Origin: Brevundimonas alba | GTDB taxonomy: Bacteria; Pseudomonadota; Alphaproteobacteria; Caulobacterales; Caulobacteraceae | Length of the DNA stretch: 64,000 nt | Assembly: GCF_011927945.1 (NCBI RefSeq) | Contig: NZ_JAATJM010000001.1 | Coordinates: 1,187,501-1,251,500 of the forward strand | Direction: 5' to 3' | In this document: positions 46,732 through 57,120 of the stretch, one piece after another | Position numbering within the stretch: the first letter of the stretch is position 1 | How the letters are laid out: each line of letters opens with the position of its first letter | Position numbers and translations under genes: made by a program | The notes under the pieces: generated by a model | What the model saw: the letters and a program-made list of their open reading frames with translations, nothing else | What the model was told of the DNA's origin: nothing | Database searches by the model: none

Positions 46732-47184
46732 CTAGTTGGCCTTGTAGACGTCGTGGCAGGACTGGCAGCTCGCCCGGACGGCGGTCCACTGGGCGGTGAA
46801 GGCGGCGGTGTCATCGCCGGCGGCCAGTTCAGCGAGCCGGTCGGCGGCGGCGGCGTATTCGGCGGACTTGGCCTCGAAGCCGGCCCGGTCGCTCCAGACC
46901 TCGGCTTTCGCATGGGTCTCGACCCCGGAGTCGGGGCCGCTGCCCGCGGGGAACATGCCGGGCACGGCGTGTGCCCAGCGCGCGAGGGCGCGGCTGTTGA
47001 ACCGCTGGGTGGCGGGCGCCTGACCCGCATCCATGGCGGACTTCATCGCGCCCATGGCGACGCCCGACAGCATCATCGCCGCCTGGCGCCCGTGGACGAT
47101 GCCCTCGGGGCCTTCGCCCTGCGCGCTGGCCGTCCCGCCAAGGCACATCAGGCCGACCGCCGCCGTGATGATGATCCGCTTCAT
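46732..47184 (-). CDS. Class II cytochrome c (c-prime / c556 type)
   Basis: 150 residues with a Sec signal peptide (MKRIIITAAVGLMCLGGTAS, cleavage near SAQ). The mature four-helix protein carries its haem motif CQSCH near the C-terminus, as class II cytochromes do, and the axial Met/His region near MMLSGVAMGAMKSAM. Periplasmic; electron-transfer or gas-binding roles both occur. Confidence 0.9.
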   Translation of the reverse strand: MKRIIITAAVGLMCLGGTASAQGEGPEGIVHGRQAAMMLSGVAMGAMKSAMDAGQAPATQRFNSRALARWAHAVPGMFPAGSGPDSGVETHAKAEVWSDRAGFEAKSAEYAAAADRLAELAAGDDTAAFTAQWTAVRASCQSCHDVYKAN

Positions 47185-47310
47185 GAGTGTCTCTCCCCTT
47201 TGCCGTGACGCTCGCTCCCGCGGGCGCGGCTGTCAATGAACCGCATGCGTTCCCGATTGCCCCGGGGGCGGTTCTCGGCTTACCTCCGCGCAACAAGGGA
47301 GAGGGCCGCA

Positions 47311-49368
47311 ATGACGGACACTGCTGCAAAGACGCCGCCGAGCACCGGCAAGCGCATCGAACTGACGCTCCGGGCGCTTGTGCTGGGCTGCCTGCTGGCG
47401 GTGATCTTCACGGCCGCGAACACCTATCTGGGCCTGAAGGTCGGGCTGACCTTCGCCTCGGCCATTCCGGCGGCGGTCATCTCCATGGCCATCCTTCGGT
47501 TGTTCAAGGATTCGACCATCTGGGAGAATATGACGGTGCAGACCGTCGCCTCCGTCGGCGGGGCGATGAGTTCGATCATCTTCGTTCTGCCGGGCCTGGT
47601 CATGGTCGGCTGGTGGACGGGCTTCCCGTTCTGGGAGTCGGTGCTGATCTGCGTCTTCGGCGGCGTGCTGGGCGTCACCTTCTCCATTCCCCTGCGCCGC
47701 GCCCTCGTCGTCGAGGCCAACCTGCCCTACCCGGAGGGGGTCGCGGCGGCGGAAGTGCTGACGGTCGGATCGCGCGGAGCCGAGCAGACCGAGAGCGCCG
47801 TGCGCGAAAACTCGGCCGGCCTGTGGGTCGTCATCACCGGCGCGGTCGTTTCGGCGGGTTACGCCCTGCTGGTCGCCGGACGGGTGTTCGCGGCCGAGGC
47901 CACCAAATTCATCAAGCTGCCGGCGGCGCTCGGCGGCGGCGCGACCGGCGTCGGCTTCGGCATGCAGTTCGCCCTGCTGGGCGCCGGTCACCTGATCGGC
48001 CTCAGCGTCGGTCTGGCCCAGCTGGTCGGCCTGATCCTGGCCTGGTGCATCGCCGTGCCGATCCTGACCTCGCCCGACACCATCGCCTGGCTGACCGCCC
48101 ACGGCATTCCCTCGATCGCCACCACGCTGGAGCCCGGCGTCGCCGCCGAGGAGCTGGCCGGCACGGTGTGGAGCCGCGAGGTGCGTTTCATGGGCGCCGG
48201 CGTTATCGGCGTCGCGGCCATCTGGACGCTGATCAAACTGGCCGGTCCGCTGATCGGCGGCCTGACCTCGGCCCTGGCCGCCAACCGCCGCCGGCGGAGC
48301 GGCGAGGTGCTGGACCTGACCGAGCAGGACATCCCGATCAACATCGTCGCCGGCCTGTCGGTGGCCTGCCTGGTCGGGATCGGCTTCATCCTCGCCTGGT
48401 TCGCCAACAGCAATCCGACGCTGGCCGGCTCAATGCCCCTGCTGGTGGGCGGCGGCCTGATCTATGTCGTCTTCATCGGCTTCGCCGTGGCCGCCATCTG
48501 CGGCTACATGGCCGGCCTGATCGGGTCGTCGAACAGCCCGGTGTCGGGTGTCGGCATCCTCGCCATCGTCATCGCCTCGGTGCTGATGCTGGGCGTGCTG
48601 GCCTTGGCCGGACTGCCCGCCGATCCGTCGGTGGTGGCCTTCGCCCTGATTGTCACCGCGGTGGTGTTCGCGGTGGCGGTGATCGCCAACGACAACCTGC
48701 AGGATCTCAAGACCGGCCAGCTGGTCGCCGCTACCCCGTGGCGTCAGCAGACGGCCCTGATCGTCGGCGTCATCGCCGGCGCCATCGTCATCCCGGTGAT
48801 CCTGAACCTGCTGAACAGCGCCTTCGGCTTCGAGGGGGGACCTAAGGGGATCGCCGACGAGCCGCTGGCGGCGCCCCAGGCGACCCTGATCTCGGCGCTG
48901 GCCCGGGGCGTCATAGGCGGCGACCTGCGCTGGGACCTGATCGGTCTGGGCGCCGTGATCGGCGTGGTCATCATCGTCATCGACGCCATCCTCAGCGGCG
49001 CGACCAAGGGCAAGATGAAGCTGCCTCCGCTCGCGGTCGGCATCGGCTTCTATCTGCCGGCGGCCGTGACGACGATGCTGGTCATCGGCGCAATCTGCGG
49101 CTGGTTCTATGACAAGGCGATCAAGAACACCCGGTTCGCCGATGTCGGCCGCAGGATGGGCGTGCTGCTGGCGTCCGGCCTGATCGTCGGCGAGAGCCTG
49201 TTCCTGGTCATGACTGCCGGGGTGATCGTCGGCACGCGGAACGACGCGCCGTTCGCCATGCTGCCCGAGGGGTCGACCTTCCCGGCCATGCTGGCGGGGA
49301 TCGCGGCCTTCCTGGTGCTGACCCTGGCCATGTACGGCTGGGTGCGCAGACGGTCGGCGAAGGTCTGA
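47311..49368 (+). CDS. OPT family oligopeptide/metal-chelate transporter
   Basis: 685 residues with about 15 membrane helices. NTYLGLKVGLTFASAIPAAV and LPYPEGVAAAEVL are family landmarks, and GLIGSSNSPVSGVGILAIVI is the conserved later motif. OPT proteins import oligopeptides or metal chelates by proton symport. The ATG at 47311 follows AAGGGAGAGG. An in-frame ATG at 47236 was rejected. A strong terminator lies 47 bases downstream. Confidence 0.9.
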   Translation: MTDTAAKTPPSTGKRIELTLRALVLGCLLAVIFTAANTYLGLKVGLTFASAIPAAVISMAILRLFKDSTIWENMTVQTVASVGGAMSSIIFVLPGLVMVGWWTGFPFWESVLICVFGGVLGVTFSIPLRRALVVEANLPYPEGVAAAEVLTVGSRGAEQTESAVRENSAGLWVVITGAVVSAGYALLVAGRVFAAEATKFIKLPAALGGGATGVGFGMQFALLGAGHLIGLSVGLAQLVGLILAWCIAVPILTSPDTIAWLTAHGIPSIATTLEPGVAAEELAGTVWSREVRFMGAGVIGVAAIWTLIKLAGPLIGGLTSALAANRRRRSGEVLDLTEQDIPINIVAGLSVACLVGIGFILAWFANSNPTLAGSMPLLVGGGLIYVVFIGFAVAAICGYMAGLIGSSNSPVSGVGILAIVIASVLMLGVLALAGLPADPSVVAFALIVTAVVFAVAVIANDNLQDLKTGQLVAATPWRQQTALIVGVIAGAIVIPVILNLLNSAFGFEGGPKGIADEPLAAPQATLISALARGVIGGDLRWDLIGLGAVIGVVIIVIDAILSGATKGKMKLPPLAVGIGFYLPAAVTTMLVIGAICGWFYDKAIKNTRFADVGRRMGVLLASGLIVGESLFLVMTAGVIVGTRNDAPFAMLPEGSTFPAMLAGIAAFLVLTLAMYGWVRRRSAKV

Positions 49369-49414
49369 TCCGGCCCTCACACCGCCGCTTTCTGCGGCGA
49401 TAACAGTCGTCGTT

Positions 49415-49447
49415 ACGCCAGTGCGTGCTTCCCGCGCACTGGCGTTT
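49415..49447 (+). terminator. Rho-independent terminator of the OPT gene
   Basis: ACGCCAGTGCG (49415-49425) pairs with CGCACTGGCGT (49435-49445) around a 9-base loop, followed by TT. Confidence 0.82.
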
Positions 49448-49547
49448 CGCCGTTCGCCCCTGTAAGAGGCGCGCGCCTTCCCGCAATCACGCTCTTTTGC
49501 AGCGGCCCGGACCTTCCGGGACCGAACACAGTCCGCCCGAGTCCGAA

Positions 49548-51377
<1,830 letters not shown>

Positions 51378-51430
51378 GCGAACCGCGGTCGCCCAACACG
51401 GGGCGAGGGCGGGGCCATTTCGCGGCGCCC

Positions 51431-51455
51431 GGAACCGTCAAGCCGGACGTCGGTT
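51431..51455 (+). promoter_or_regulatory. EcfG-like promoter of the Pro/Ala-rich exported protein
   Basis: GGAAC (51431-51435), 16-base spacer, GGTT (51452-51455), one mismatch from consensus and identical in form to the SDR promoter. Predicted leader about 43 bases. Confidence 0.5.
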
Positions 51456-51505
51456 GCCTGATCGGTGCGAGCCCTCCCCGCTCGCGTAGATCGAAGGCAA
51501 TCAAA

Positions 51506-52192
51506 ATGCGTAAGACCGCGCTCCTTTCGGGTGTCGCCGGCCTGCTTCTGATGTCCGCTCCGGCATTCGCGCAGGACGGCACGGCCCCGCAAACGCCTCC
51601 CGCCACTACGACTCCGCCCACTGCGGCTCCGAAGACCCTGCCGCCGGCCGCCGAGCCCGCGACGCCACCGGCCGCCGCGACCCAGCAGACGCCGCCCGCC
51701 GCACAGGCGACCCAAGCCCCCACCCTCACGCTGCAGCCGGGCATGACCGTGCGCGGCGGCGACGGCGATCTCGGCGTTCTCGTCGGCGCCCGGACCAATG
51801 GCGGCGCCCAGCAACTGACCGTGCGCGGCGCCGACGGGACAGTTCGTGCCGTGCCGATCACCGGCATTCGTCAGGACGGCGACGCGGTGGTGGTCGACTT
51901 CACCACGGCCCAGTTCGGCACGGCCGAGACGGTGACCGCCCCGGCCACGCCGGCGACACCGGCCCAGCCCGCTGAACCGGGCGTGGCGCCCGCGACCCCG
52001 GCCACGCCGGCGACGCCCGCCAATCCGAACACGGCCGAGCCGGCCGTTCCGGACGAGGCGACCCCGCCGGCGGGCGAGCAGACCGCGCCCCCGGCCGCCA
52101 CGCCTCCGACCCTGCCGCCCAACACCCCGGCGACGCCGGAACCGGGCGAGGCTGACGACGGCGACGACGACGGCGACGAACCCCAGGCCTGA
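51506..52192 (+). CDS. Exported Pro/Ala/Thr-rich protein with small central domain
   Basis: 228 residues. Signal peptide MRKTALLSGVAGLLLMSAPA with cleavage after AFAQ. Residues about 24-70 and 135-228 are Pro/Ala/Thr-rich, the end very acidic (DDGDDDGDE). A compact middle (LQPGMTVRGGDGDLGVLVGA, then QQLTVRGADGTVRAVPITGI) has a repeated beta pattern resembling a PRC-barrel-like strand set. Function unknown; likely periplasmic or envelope-associated and possibly stress-induced given its promoter. Confidence 0.72.
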   Translation: MRKTALLSGVAGLLLMSAPAFAQDGTAPQTPPATTTPPTAAPKTLPPAAEPATPPAAATQQTPPAAQATQAPTLTLQPGMTVRGGDGDLGVLVGARTNGGAQQLTVRGADGTVRAVPITGIRQDGDAVVVDFTTAQFGTAETVTAPATPATPAQPAEPGVAPATPATPATPANPNTAEPAVPDEATPPAGEQTAPPAATPPTLPPNTPATPEPGEADDGDDDGDEPQA

Positions 52193-52215
52193 CCGAAGGT
52201 CTGAGGCCAAAAGAG

Positions 52216-52246
52216 AAGGGCGGCTCCTCGCGGAGCCGCCCTTTTT
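52216..52246 (+). terminator. Rho-independent terminator
   Basis: AAGGGCGGCTCC (52216-52227) pairs perfectly with 52232-52243 around TCGC, followed by a T-run. Ends the exported-protein gene. Confidence 0.92.
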
Positions 52247-52272
52247 GTCCTTCGAAGCGAAGGCGAGGACCG

Positions 52273-52527
52273 TCAGGTCCGTCGCTTCACCAGCCCCAGC
52301 AGGAACAGCAGAACGATCGCGCCGAGCGTGGCGACGATGATGCCGATGATCCAGTTGCCGCCGGCGTCCCCGCCGAGAGTGTTGTAGAGGAAGCCGCCGA
52401 TCAGGGCGCCGACGATGCCGACGATCAGATTGGTCAGGAGGCCGTGGTTCCGCCCCATGATCTGTTCAGCCAGCCAGCCGGCGATAATGCCGATGACGAT
52501 CCACGCAATCCATCCAAACCCACTCAT
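52273..52527 (-). CDS. GlsB/YeaQ/YmgE family membrane protein
   Basis: 84 residues with three membrane helices (WIAWIVIGIIAGWLAEQIMG, LIVGIVGALIGGFLYNTLGG, IIGIIVATLGAIVLLFLLGL). The glycine-rich pattern is diagnostic of this transglycosylase-associated family, often induced by stress or stationary phase. No EcfG-type promoter is visible upstream. Confidence 0.88.
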   Translation of the reverse strand: MSGFGWIAWIVIGIIAGWLAEQIMGRNHGLLTNLIVGIVGALIGGFLYNTLGGDAGGNWIIGIIVATLGAIVLLFLLGLVKRRT

Positions 52528-52720
52528 AGTCCGCTCCTTCCAGCGATGGTCGATGGCCGTGTAATGCGCCGGAAGCGCAACGGTTGCTCAAGGCCGCCGC
52601 CGTCGCGGCCGAACCGGGTTCATCCATTATCCCCCAGCACGGGAAGCGGCACGCCCCTTGCCGCTCACAAGGCGAGCCGTCCCGCATCGGGACAGGTTCG
52701 AAACAAGGGGAACAGGGGCC

Positions 52721-53104
52721 ATGGCCACCGACATCGACCTTCATCTCGGACGCCGTCTGCGCCGTCGCCGCCGCCTGCTGGGCCTGACCCAGCAGCAGCT
52801 GGCCACGCAGGTCGGAATCCGCTTCCAGCAGATCCAGAAATACGAATGCGGCGCCAACCGCATCTCGGCCGCCCGCCTGTGGCAGCTGTCCGAGGCGCTG
52901 GAATCGCCGGTCAGCTATTTCTACGACGGCCTGGAAGAGGCCATCGAGCGCCGGGAGGCGGCCAATCAGGGCGGCGAGATGTTTTCCCGCAAGGAAACGC
53001 TCGACCTGATCCAGGCCTATTACCAGCTGGGCGAGCGTCCGCGCCGCCGGCTGCTCGACCTCGCCAAGTCGCTGCACACCGAGGGTGAAGTCGTTCAGGG
53101 CTGA
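52721..53104 (+). CDS. XRE-family transcriptional regulator
   Basis: 127 residues. The Cro/CI HTH spans about 9-65: LGRRLRRRRRLLGLTQQQLA, VGIRFQQIQKYECGANRIS and ARLWQLSEALESPVSYFYDG. A short helical C-terminus (RKETLDLIQAYYQLGERPRR) follows. Several close paralogues are common in Caulobacteraceae and related alphaproteobacteria; targets unknown. The ATG at 52721 follows GGGG-rich sequence. Confidence 0.88.
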   Translation: MATDIDLHLGRRLRRRRRLLGLTQQQLATQVGIRFQQIQKYECGANRISAARLWQLSEALESPVSYFYDGLEEAIERREAANQGGEMFSRKETLDLIQAYYQLGERPRRRLLDLAKSLHTEGEVVQG

Positions 53105-53180
53105 CGCGGCCGGCGCATTGCACGGCGCCGGATGCAAAGATGCGGTGACATGACGGCGGGGCGTGAGTATCCCGCCTGTC

Positions 53181-53966
53181 ATGACCGAGTTCGAACTGTT
53201 CGCCCTTGAGCTGGCCCGTGAGGCGGCGCGTGTTTCGCTGCCCTATTTCCGCGGGACGTTCGAGGAAGTCGACAAGGGCGGCGCCGCCGGCTTCGATCCG
53301 GTGACCCAGGCCGATCGCGAGGCCGAGGCGGCGATCCGCCGGCTGATCGCGGAGCGATATCCCGACCATGGCGTGATCGGCGAGGAGTATGGCGAGGACC
53401 GGCCCGACGCCGACCACGTCTGGATCCTCGATCCGATCGACGGCACGAGGGCCTTCATCGCCGGCCTGCCGCTCTGGACCAATCTGATCGCGCTGCGCAA
53501 CGAAGGCTGTCCCGCCGTGGGCGTCATCGGCCAGCCCTATCTGGACGAGATATTCATCGGCGGCCCCTCGGGCGCCCGGCTGATCAAGGGCGCGGACGAG
53601 ACGCCGCTGCGGGTGCGCGCCTGCGCCCATCTCAACGACGCCCTGATCGCCACCACCGATCCCGACCTGTTCAACGGCGCCGAACTGGGCGCCTGGACGC
53701 AGGTGCGCGCCGCCGCGCGACTGGCCCGGCTGGGCTGCGACGCCTACGCCTACGCCATGCTGGCGGCCGGCCGGATCGATCTGGTGGCTGAGAGCGCCTT
53801 GAAGGTGTGGGACTGGTCGGCGCTGGTTCCCGTCATCGAGGCGGCGGGCGGCGAGGTCACCAACTGGCGCGGCGAGGCTCCCGACGCATCGGGGCAGATC
53901 CTGGCCGTGGGCGACGCCCGTCTGCGGGATCAGGCGCTGGTCGCGCTGAAGCGCGCCGCCCTCTAG
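53181..53966 (+). CDS. hisN: Histidinol-phosphatase, inositol monophosphatase type
   Basis: 261 residues of the IMPase fold. Metal and substrate motifs are FDPVTQADREAEAAIRRLIA, VIGEEYGED, WILDPIDGTRAFIAGLPLWT and KVWDWSALVPVIEAAGGEVT. The GTRAFI form is typical of HisN-type enzymes, which perform the penultimate step of histidine synthesis, rather than SuhB. It overlaps the hydrolase gene by 4 bases tail to tail. A GTG at 53163 is an alternative start. Confidence 0.88.
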   Translation: MTEFELFALELAREAARVSLPYFRGTFEEVDKGGAAGFDPVTQADREAEAAIRRLIAERYPDHGVIGEEYGEDRPDADHVWILDPIDGTRAFIAGLPLWTNLIALRNEGCPAVGVIGQPYLDEIFIGGPSGARLIKGADETPLRVRACAHLNDALIATTDPDLFNGAELGAWTQVRAAARLARLGCDAYAYAMLAAGRIDLVAESALKVWDWSALVPVIEAAGGEVTNWRGEAPDASGQILAVGDARLRDQALVALKRAAL

Positions 53967-54856
53967 GCGGCTTCGGTCGGTTCGTCCGCGGCGGGCGCTG
54001 CGATCGGCGACAAGTCTTCGACCGGGGAAACATAGGCCCCCATGGCGTCGAACTCCTCGAGGAAGGTGGCCCTCAGGTCGTCGGTCTCCATGATGACCTC
54101 GTGCTTCGCCCCGGGAACCTCGACATAGCGGCCGCGGCCAAGACGCCGCGCCGCCCATTTGCTGGTCTGTTTCCAGACCCGGTCGTCCTCGCCCGCCTGG
54201 ACGATGGCCACCGGTACGCGGACGGCTTTCAGCGCCTTGGGCTTGAGCGACCGTTCGCCGACATCGAGGGCGAAGGCCAGCCATCCCCAGGTCGGTCCGC
54301 CGACCGCCAGATGCGGGCAGGCGTAGAGCTGCTGCCGCCACTGTTCGTAACGGGTCTCGTCGGACGTCAGGGCGTCCTTCTCGAAGGTGTGGTCGAAGGG
54401 ATCGTCCGGATTGTCGAGGACGTAGTCGCCGGCCTTGCCGTGCCGCAGGTTCCACCGCACCGCCAGCTTGACCGACCAGGCCGACCGTTTGCCGGTCTTG
54501 ATGCGCAGCATGGGGCTGGTCAGCAGGGCGCCCGAAAAGCGCTCCTCGCCCGCCTGAAGGGTCATCAGGTTCAGGACCGCGCCCATCGAATGGCCGACCA
54601 TGATCCACGGCTTGGGCGCGCGGGTCTCGTAGGTGTCGAGCAGGCGGGCGTAGTCGTCGAGGAATTCCTCGACCGCCCGGGCGTGGCCCTTGAGCCGATC
54701 GGGCAGCAGGCGGGCGGACAGGCCCTGTCCGCGCCAGTCATGGGCCAGCACGCACCAGCCGCGCGCGAGGAAATTGCCGATGACCTCGAAATATTTCTCG
54801 ATCGGCTCGGTGCGGCCGGGGCTGACGATAACGGTGCCGCGCGGCTTGCGGGTCAC
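53963..54856 (-). CDS. Alpha/beta hydrolase (lysophospholipase-like), N-terminus frameshifted
   Basis: The open frame from a GTG at 54856 encodes 297 residues with GRTEPIEKYFEVIG, VLAHDWRGQGLS, the nucleophile elbow VGHSMGAVLN and GAKHEVIMETDDLRA, a monoacylglycerol-lipase or lysophospholipase-like enzyme. Codons before the GTG continue in frame with family-like sequence (GTGEWFRGAGGLRLRAAFW), but no start codon lies in that frame. The only suitable ATG (54969) is out of frame because of three copies of an 8-bp repeat. With two copies it would be in frame. As read, the enzyme lacks its first strands and may be inactive. Phase variation, mutation or a sequencing error are all possible. Confidence 0.78.
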   Translation of the reverse strand: MTRKPRGTVIVSPGRTEPIEKYFEVIGNFLARGWCVLAHDWRGQGLSARLLPDRLKGHARAVEEFLDDYARLLDTYETRAPKPWIMVGHSMGAVLNLMTLQAGEERFSGALLTSPMLRIKTGKRSAWSVKLAVRWNLRHGKAGDYVLDNPDDPFDHTFEKDALTSDETRYEQWRQQLYACPHLAVGGPTWGWLAFALDVGERSLKPKALKAVRVPVAIVQAGEDDRVWKQTSKWAARRLGRGRYVEVPGAKHEVIMETDDLRATFLEEFDAMGAYVSPVEDLSPIAAPAADEPTEAA

Positions 54857-54932
54857 GAGGGCGGAGGGCGTCCAGAAGGCGGCGCGCAGGCGCAGGCCGC
54901 CGGCCCCGCGGAACCATTCGCCGGTTCCGCCC

Positions 54933-54956
54933 GGAGGCGCGGAGGCGCGGAGGCGC
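54933..54956 (+). repeat. Tandem 8-bp repeat (GGAGGCGC x3)
   Basis: Three perfect copies at 54933-54940, 54941-54948 and 54949-54956. The unit is not a multiple of three, so copy-number change shifts the frame of the hydrolase N-terminus: two or five copies connect the ATG at 54969 to the enzyme, three or four do not. Confidence 0.9.
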
Positions 54957-55004
54957 CCGGAACCCCCATCAGGGGCGCGTTGGCGGCGTAGGCGGCGGCT
55001 CGGC

Positions 55005-55907
55005 TCACTCGGGTTTCCTGAACTTCAAGGTCATGCGGTCGCTCTCGCCGATCTCGTCGTACTTCGACCGGTCGAAGGTCGGGTCCGGCGGCGATCCGCG
55101 GGGCGCTGTGAGACCCATGGGGGGCAGGGTCTCGACGCCGAAGGGATGATCCTTGGTATCCCTTTCATTCGCGTTGATTTCCGACGCCGCGACGAAGGCG
55201 AAGCCGGCCTCGGCCGCGAGTTGCTTGACGAAGGCTTCCTGGACATAGCCATCGGCGGCCGTCGGGTCCTGATCCTTGTCGGGGCCGAGGCGATGCTGCT
55301 CGATGCCCAGAATGCCGCCGGGGCGCAGGGCGGCGTAGGCGTCGGAGAAAGCCTTTTCGGCGATGCCGGCGGCCATCCAGTTGTGGATGTTGCGCATGAA
55401 CAGGGCCAGATCGACCGTCCCCGGGGGGGCGATGGGGCCGGATGTCGGGCCGAAGGTGGTCAGCTCGATCTCGCCGTACAGACGCCGGTCGTTGGTGAAC
55501 CGCTCCTGGAAGGCGGCGGTCAGGGCGGTCTGGGCCGGGCTGGCGCCGGGGCCGGTCTGGAAGCCGGCGGCGATGTAGCGGCCTTCGCCCTCGGCCAGAT
55601 AGGGGGCCAGAATTTCGGTCCACCAGCCGCTGCCGGGCCAGAATTCGACAACGGCCATGCGCGGCTGGAGGCCGAAGAAGCGCAGCGTCTCCATCGGGTG
55701 CCGCCACTGGTCGCGGGCCCGGTCCTGAGCCCGCCAGGGCCCGGCGACGGCCCACTCGAGGGATCCCTTCGGCGGACCGTCAGGCTGCGGCGGCGGCTCG
55801 GCGGTCTTTTCGCGGCCGCACCCGGCGAGGGCGAGCAGGCCGACGGCCCCCGAAAGAACCTTCCGGCGCGACGCCAGCGGTCGCCAGCCCTCGTGTGATT
55901 CAGCCAT
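55005..55907 (-). CDS. Exported methyltransferase-fold lipoprotein, paralogue 1
   Basis: 300 residues. The N-terminus carries a twin-arginine motif (SRRKVL) and lipobox LALAGC (Cys30), suggesting Tat export and lipidation. The body is a SAM-methyltransferase fold: HPMETLRFFGLQPRMAVVEF, WPGSGWWTEILAPYLAEG, FMRNIHNWMAAGIAEKAFSD and the shared end YDEIGESDRMTLKFRKPE. It is paralogous to the next upstream gene. Such predicted methyltransferases (COG4798-like) are enigmatic because SAM is not known in the periplasm. Confidence 0.82.
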   Translation of the reverse strand: MAESHEGWRPLASRRKVLSGAVGLLALAGCGREKTAEPPPQPDGPPKGSLEWAVAGPWRAQDRARDQWRHPMETLRFFGLQPRMAVVEFWPGSGWWTEILAPYLAEGEGRYIAAGFQTGPGASPAQTALTAAFQERFTNDRRLYGEIELTTFGPTSGPIAPPGTVDLALFMRNIHNWMAAGIAEKAFSDAYAALRPGGILGIEQHRLGPDKDQDPTAADGYVQEAFVKQLAAEAGFAFVAASEINANERDTKDHPFGVETLPPMGLTAPRGSPPDPTFDRSKYDEIGESDRMTLKFRKPE

Positions 55908-56011
55908 TCACGTCCCCCGCGACGCCTTGGCGCCATACGGTTCGTCCCCGTTCGGCAAGGGCTTAACCCTGTTCCCGTGGCCGGTCAAAGCGGTTGCGGG
56001 AGTGGTCCGCA

Positions 56012-56839
56012 TCAGGCCGGCTTGCGGAAGCGCAGGGTCATCCGGTCGCTCTCGCCGATCGCGTCGAAGGCGGCCCGTTCGGCCTCCGTCAGGGGCGTCG
56101 GACGGTCATTCGCATTGCCCTGACGCGGGGCGCTGGTGCGGACCGGAGGCAGGGTCCAGACGCCGTAGGGGTGGTCGTGATCGTCCTTCGGATTGGCGTT
56201 CAGTTCGCTGCGCGCCTCCAGCACGAAACCGGCGGCGAGGGCGGCGCGGATGACATAGCTTTCCGGGACATAGCCGGTCGGCGCGGTCTGGTCGGGGTTG
56301 AGCCCGTCGACGCTGCGATGCTGTTCGATCGCCAGAACGCCGCCCGGCTTGAGAGCCTTGAAGAAGGCGGCGAGGTAGGGGCCCGTCCGGCCCGCGCGAT
56401 GCCAGTTGTGGAAGGCCCGGGCGACCACGACCATGTCGGCGGTCCCGTCCGGAACGCCCATGCCCTCGAGCGGCCGGTTGACCGGAACATAGGTTCCGCC
56501 GGTGGACGCGGCGTACGGCTCGAGAATATTGCGCCACCAGCCGGCGCCGCCGGGCTCGATCTCGACGATCGTCGAGCCGGGCGTCAGACCCCAGAAGGTC
56601 AGGGTCTCGAACGGGTGGCGGTAGACGTCGCGGGCGGCGTCGGCGGCCGGCCGGTCCGATGACCCGACCACGGCCTGCAGCGCCGTGTCCTCCTGCAGGA
56701 CTGGTGGCGTCATGGCGGCGCGCCGGGCGGTGCGCTGCGCGGCCGTCTCATCGAGGGTCGGCAGAGGGGGCAGGCTCTGGGCGGCCGCCAGCGCGGGCAG
56801 GGCCAGCGCGGCGGTCACGGCGAGGGCGAGCAGTCGCAT
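56012..56839 (-). CDS. Exported methyltransferase-fold protein, paralogue 2
   Basis: 275 residues. A Sec signal peptide (MRLLALAVTAALALPALAAA) replaces the Tat lipoprotein signal of its neighbour. The body matches paralogue 1: HPFETLTFWGLTPGSTIVEI, GGAGWWRNILEPYAASTGGT, ARAFHNWHRAG and the end FDAIGESDRMTLRFRKPA. The two genes run in the same direction 104 bases apart, a tandem duplication. Substrate and SAM use unknown. Confidence 0.82.
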   Translation of the reverse strand: MRLLALAVTAALALPALAAAQSLPPLPTLDETAAQRTARRAAMTPPVLQEDTALQAVVGSSDRPAADAARDVYRHPFETLTFWGLTPGSTIVEIEPGGAGWWRNILEPYAASTGGTYVPVNRPLEGMGVPDGTADMVVVARAFHNWHRAGRTGPYLAAFFKALKPGGVLAIEQHRSVDGLNPDQTAPTGYVPESYVIRAALAAGFVLEARSELNANPKDDHDHPYGVWTLPPVRTSAPRQGNANDRPTPLTEAERAAFDAIGESDRMTLRFRKPA

Positions 56840-57120
56840 CGATCGTCTCCGGTGGAGGAAGAAGGGCGACCCTGCGGGGTTCGGACCCGCCGGGCAAGTC
56901 ACGATGGCCCCCGGCGACAGAATGAAGCGCTGAATGCTCAATCGGTGCACCCCTTGACGCTTTTTCGCGGCATCCCACATCTGCTGGCGAGGACGCCGAT
57001 ACCGGGTCCTCCAGCACCGACGGGGCCGATCATCGGGCCGCCGGAGCTGATCTCCCATCGCCGTCCCGGGCTTAAACCGCAGGGCCGGCTCAACCTTGCT
57101 GATCCTCAGGAGGATGACCC

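Noticed and set aside
52695..52709. tRNA T-loop-like GGTTCGAAA
   Set aside because: No matching stems or anticodon arm around it.
55946..55960. LexA-like GTTC-N6-GTTC
   Set aside because: The alphaproteobacterial LexA box needs a 7-base spacer and no SOS gene is adjacent.
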